DNA of 16,211 nt from CBDTTM01 sp965363355. Its GTDB lineage: Bacteria; Bacillota; Negativicutes; Selenomonadales; Selenomonadaceae. The notes beneath the pieces were generated by a model that saw only the letters and a program-made list of their open reading frames with translations, did not search any database and was not told where the DNA came from. The stretch spans positions 1-16,211 of the forward strand of contig CBDTTM010000042.1 in the NCBI GenBank assembly GCA_965363355.1. Reading direction: 5' to 3'. Positions 14,235-16,211 of this stretch are shown in pieces; position 1 is the stretch's first letter, and the number at the start of each line of letters is the position of its first letter. The position numbers and the translations under genes were made by a program.

Positions 14235-14288
14235 AATACTGCCTATAAAAAAAAGCCCCGTTGTGGGCTTTTTTTTATAGGCAGTATT
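14235..14288. terminator. Bidirectional terminator with a 24-bp perfect stem
   Basis: The arms 14235-14258 and 14265-14288 are exact complements around a CGTTGT loop. They include GCCC/GGGC at the top followed by eight A-T pairs, so either strand gives a GC hairpin and an eight-U run. It terminates the small secreted protein gene and the convergent IIA gene; the last four codons and the stop of the latter lie within the right arm. Confidence 0.92.
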
Positions 14289-14793
14289 CAATGACCGTAT
14301 CTTGCCCGGCCATGACTTTGGCTCCGATAAGCGGGTGGAAAGCGGTTACTTTTTCGGGATTGACAATTAAAACCGGCGAAGTCATATTTATATTTTTTGC
14401 CTTGATTACCTGCTGATCGATTTTTATGATTTTTGTTCCAGCCGTTACTTGGTCGCCAGCCTTGTGCAGAGCTTCAAGGCCAGCTCCATTCAAAATGATG
14501 CTGTCGAGCCCAACGTGGACCAGTACTTGAATGCCGCTGGGAGTTGTAATCGCAAAAGCGTGCTTGGTTTCAAAAAAGAGGGTAATCTCACCATCGCAGG
14601 GGGCTAAAACCGTATCGCTTTCAGCCAAGATGGCAAGACCGTCACCGGTAAGCTTCTCAGCGAAGACCGGATCAGGCACGTCTTTGAGTTCCTGGGTTTG
14701 ACCGGAAATTGGAGCAATGATTTTAAGGATTTGGTTTGTATTGGTTGTAAGATTCATAGCAGCATGAGGGTCAAAAACATCTTTTCCCCGCAT
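14275..14793 (-). CDS. crr: Glucose-type PTS EIIA domain protein (IIA-Glc family)
   Basis: Stand-alone phosphotransferase system IIA domain of the glucose/sucrose/beta-glucoside family, 172 residues, cytoplasmic. It accepts phosphate from HPr and passes it to a sugar permease IIB domain. Both active-site histidines are visible: His78 in FFETKHAFAITTPSG and the phosphorylated His93 in VLVHVGLDSI; LNGAGLEALHKAGDQVTAGTKI and SPVLIVN follow as in the family. I chose the ATG at 14793, preceded on the minus strand by AAGGAAGGTG. An upstream ATG at 14877 would place the start upstream of the predicted promoter; the ATG at 14757 lacks a ribosome binding site. No IIB or IIC gene is next to it, so its permease is elsewhere; the GH4 phospho-glucosidase at 5758-7086 makes an alpha-glucoside permease a fair guess. 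Calling it crr reflects family, not proven regulatory function. Confidence 0.9.
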   Translation of the reverse strand: MRGKDVFDPHAAMNLTTNTNQILKIIAPISGQTQELKDVPDPVFAEKLTGDGLAILAESDTVLAPCDGEITLFFETKHAFAITTPSGIQVLVHVGLDSIILNGAGLEALHKAGDQVTAGTKIIKIDQQVIKAKNINMTSPVLIVNPEKVTAFHPLIGAKVMAGQDTVIEYCL

Positions 14794-14827
14794 ATTCACC
14801 TTCCTTTGCGTGAATTTGTGAAATATT

Positions 14828-14866
14828 CTTATATCTATTGTACTTCTTGTCGGCAAGGCCGACAAG
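14828..14866 (-). promoter_or_regulatory. Promoter region of the IIA gene with overlapping palindrome
   Basis: Two overlapping minus-strand promoters can be read: TTGTCG (14860-14865) with TACAAT (14837-14842), and TTGCCG (14851-14856) with TATAAG (14828-14833), each with a 17-base spacer. A 21-base inverted repeat, CTTGTCGGC (14846-14854) and GCCGACAAG (14858-14866), covers both -35 boxes. No T run follows it on the minus strand, so it is more likely an operator than a terminator of the upstream gene. Confidence 0.55.
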
Positions 14867-14886
14867 TTATTTTTCACGAAACTGGT

Positions 14887-15984
14887 TTACGGAATATTTG
14901 GGATGGATTTGGCTATAGCCGTGTGCTTTATGATATCGGAAACCTTTTGGTCCATTTCCAAGGATTGTTTGTGCAGTGATTCGGCGGATTCTAAAGAAGC
15001 AATATCATCTTCAGCGATCCCTTTGGCAAAAAGCTGCCAAGCATCGATGGAAAGCTCATCGGTAGCCAAACGCAGTTCATGCAGATGTTTAGCTCCAGCG
15101 GGAACTTCGATGGCCTTTAGCTTATTATCGCGCCCCATGATTCCCGGGATAATATCGCTTTCAATGAATTTGCTGATTTTTTGTCGTTGGTCGTTGCTTA
15201 GCTCATTTGTTTGGTGAGCTGCGATTTTTTTGAATTGGAGCTGCTGTTGACTGAAAAAATTATTGTAATCATCGACGAGTTTTTGTGTCGAGGCGACATA
15301 AAGGGTGATGTCGGTATTAAGCGGCTCCCGGATTGTTTTTAGGAAATCCTGATAATTCTTGATATAGGATATTTGCCAGTGACCGCTGTCATCGGCTTCT
15401 AATTGGACTAGCAAGGTGAAGTCGGTTTGTGTATAATCCTCACGCATGTCAATTGAAGCAGTAGCTGAATTGCCGTCTTTTTTTATTTCACCGATTTTTT
15501 GCAGACTGACATTGCGTATCTGCGAACGTTCGATGAATTCATCGAAATCAATTCCAAGCTGTTGTCCTTTGAGCAAGGATGTACTAGCCGGGGAATCCCA
15601 CGCGTTGTTTTCGATATAAGAATCGAAGGTATTCATCATGCCCTTTGTAATGGTGGGTTTCACGAGAACGTAAAATTTCTCGAACAAGGCTTTTGTCGAG
15701 GGGGTAAGGTTTTTGTCGTAGGAAAATAAATCCACGGTTAAGTCATCATATGCCTTTGAAACCAGTAAATCCGTATTTACGTATTTATGAAAAGCCGCTT
15801 TGTCATGGCTTTTGATGGCGGACTGGACTTGTTGCAGGGCGTATTCAGGGGTCCGGGTATAGATGAAGAAATACCAGGCACAAAGGCCGAGCAGCAAAGA
15901 AATGCTGACGATGATCAGCAGGTTCTGCGAGCGGCGTAATTGGCCACGTTCTTCAAGGCGGGCTTTCCATGTAAAATCATCCAT
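14887..15984 (-). CDS. Membrane-anchored protein of unknown function (DUF2939-like N-terminal part)
   Basis: I do not know the function. The 365-residue protein has a short charged cytoplasmic N-terminus (MDDFTWKARLEERGQLRRSQ), one transmembrane helix at about residues 21-43 (LLIIVSISLLLGLCAWYFF), and a large extracytoplasmic part. Directly after the helix, TPEYALQQVQSAIKSHDKAAFHKYVN resembles the start of DUF2939-type domains, which are small NTF2-like or cystatin-like folds in membrane-anchored proteins. Residues about 95-215 look like an alpha/beta domain with a central VSLQKIGEIKKDG-SATASIDM strand pair, and the last 130 residues are strongly helical and rich in Gln, Lys and Glu. No catalytic motif and no cysteine occur outside the membrane helix. 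The start at 15984 has AGGAG 11 bases upstream, a little long. The downstream IIA gene has its own promoter, and the upstream neighbour is a divergent tRNA gene. Confidence 0.82.
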   Translation of the reverse strand: MDDFTWKARLEERGQLRRSQNLLIIVSISLLLGLCAWYFFIYTRTPEYALQQVQSAIKSHDKAAFHKYVNTDLLVSKAYDDLTVDLFSYDKNLTPSTKALFEKFYVLVKPTITKGMMNTFDSYIENNAWDSPASTSLLKGQQLGIDFDEFIERSQIRNVSLQKIGEIKKDGNSATASIDMREDYTQTDFTLLVQLEADDSGHWQISYIKNYQDFLKTIREPLNTDITLYVASTQKLVDDYNNFFSQQQLQFKKIAAHQTNELSNDQRQKISKFIESDIIPGIMGRDNKLKAIEVPAGAKHLHELRLATDELSIDAWQLFAKGIAEDDIASLESAESLHKQSLEMDQKVSDIIKHTAIAKSIPNIP

Positions 15985-16018
15985 AAATTAAAAAACTCCT
16001 ATTTTGTTCGATGCATTA

Positions 16019-16024
16019 ATTATA
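16019..16024 (-). promoter_or_regulatory. Possible -10 box of the membrane protein gene
   Basis: TATAAT on the minus strand about 35 bases before the start codon at 15984. The corresponding -35 position reads TCCCCA, a poor match, so the promoter is either weak or activator-dependent. Confidence 0.4.
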
Positions 16025-16072
16025 TCGCAAAATGCCAGGTCTGGGGAGGACGAAAATAAAATAAATAAAATA

Positions 16073-16101
16073 TTGACAGGCATGTTTTTTTTAGATATAA
16101 T
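16073..16101 (+). promoter_or_regulatory. Consensus promoter of the tRNA-Gln gene
   Basis: TTGACA (16073-16078), a 17-base spacer and TATAAT (16096-16101): a perfect housekeeping promoter, with the predicted start near 16108, some 26 bases ahead of the mature tRNA. Confidence 0.93.
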
Positions 16102-16133
16102 ATTTAACGTTAGCAGTACATAATTTTAGATAT

Positions 16134-16209
16134 TGGGGTATCGCCAAGTTGGTAAGGCACGGGATTCTGAATCCCGCATTCGTTGGTTCGAGTCCAGCTA
16201 CCCCAGCCA
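16134..16209 (+). tRNA. tRNA-Gln (anticodon CTG)
   Basis: All arms fold. The acceptor stem is TGGGGTA with TACCCCA, the D arm is GCCAAGTTGGTAAGGC, and the anticodon stem CGGGA/TCCCG encloses TTCTGAA, with anticodon CTG reading codon CAG. The variable loop is CATTC, the T arm is GTTGG-TTCGAGT-CCAGC, the discriminator base is G, and CCA is encoded. Length is 76 bases. The weak U-A first pair of the acceptor stem (T1-A72) is typical of tRNA-Gln. The window ends two bases later, so any further tRNA genes of the same cluster are out of view. Confidence 0.97.
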
Positions 16210-16211
16210 TT

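Noticed and set aside
14794..14877. 28-residue N-terminal extension of the IIA protein
   Set aside because: The segment overlaps the predicted promoter and palindrome, reads unlike IIA proteins, and the ATG at 14793 has a good ribosome binding site.
15529..15546. 18-bp perfect palindrome TTCGATGAATTCATCGAA
   Set aside because: It lies deep inside the membrane protein coding region and differs from the TGAAT-NN-ATTCA operators; it is most likely a chance result of codon sequence.
16134..16211. tRNA-Gln as an integration site for a mobile element
   Set aside because: The window ends two bases after the tRNA, and no integrase or direct repeat of its 3' end is present in the visible sequence.

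Overview
The window looks like chromosome of a diderm Firmicute of the class Negativicutes (Selenomonas/Megamonas/Mitsuokella-type). The best pointers are an outer-membrane porin carrying an N-terminal SLH domain, which is a hallmark of that class, and a SufCBDSU iron-sulfur operon that pairs a Firmicutes-type SufU with SufS. The genus cannot be fixed from the sequence alone. Gene density is high, there are no insertion sequences, CRISPR arrays or phage genes, and most transcription units end in clear hairpin terminators.

Layout. A Cof-type HAD phosphatase (55-831) ends at a 16-bp-stem terminator. Next comes an SLH-domain porin (964-2241). The carbohydrate pair follows: a large exported GH13 alpha-glucan hydrolase with two X25 modules (2441-5581) and a GH4 6-phospho-alpha-glucosidase (5758-7086). 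A consensus promoter then drives a complete sufC-sufB-sufD-sufS-sufU operon (7320-12272). After the suf terminator lies a DJ-1/PfpI-family gene (12437-13138), convergent with a TetR-family regulator (13231-13806, minus). A small secreted Pro/Gln-rich protein (14005-14226) converges on a glucose-type PTS IIA gene (14275-14793, minus). A membrane-anchored protein of unknown function (14887-15984, minus) lies upstream of it, and a tRNA-Gln(CTG) gene (16134-16209) with a perfect promoter closes the window.

How the genes fit together. The GH13 enzyme probably cuts starch-like glucans outside the cytoplasm. The GH4 enzyme acts on phosphorylated alpha-glucosides, which only a PTS delivers. No PTS permease is present here, but the stand-alone IIA domain 7 kb away could donate phosphate to one encoded elsewhere. 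The suf operon makes Fe-S clusters, and its leader has a sequence close to a PerR/Fur-type 7-1-7 box.

The most striking regulatory structure lies in front of the DJ-1/PfpI gene. A TTGACA-17-TACAAT promoter is bracketed by two inverted repeats, one of them a 40-bp perfect palindrome with a 2-bp centre. Together they contain three copies of TGAAT-NN-ATTCA. The adjacent TetR protein is the obvious candidate ligand-responsive repressor, so this looks like a self-contained inducible detoxification or metabolite-hydrolysis unit whose inducer and substrate are unknown.
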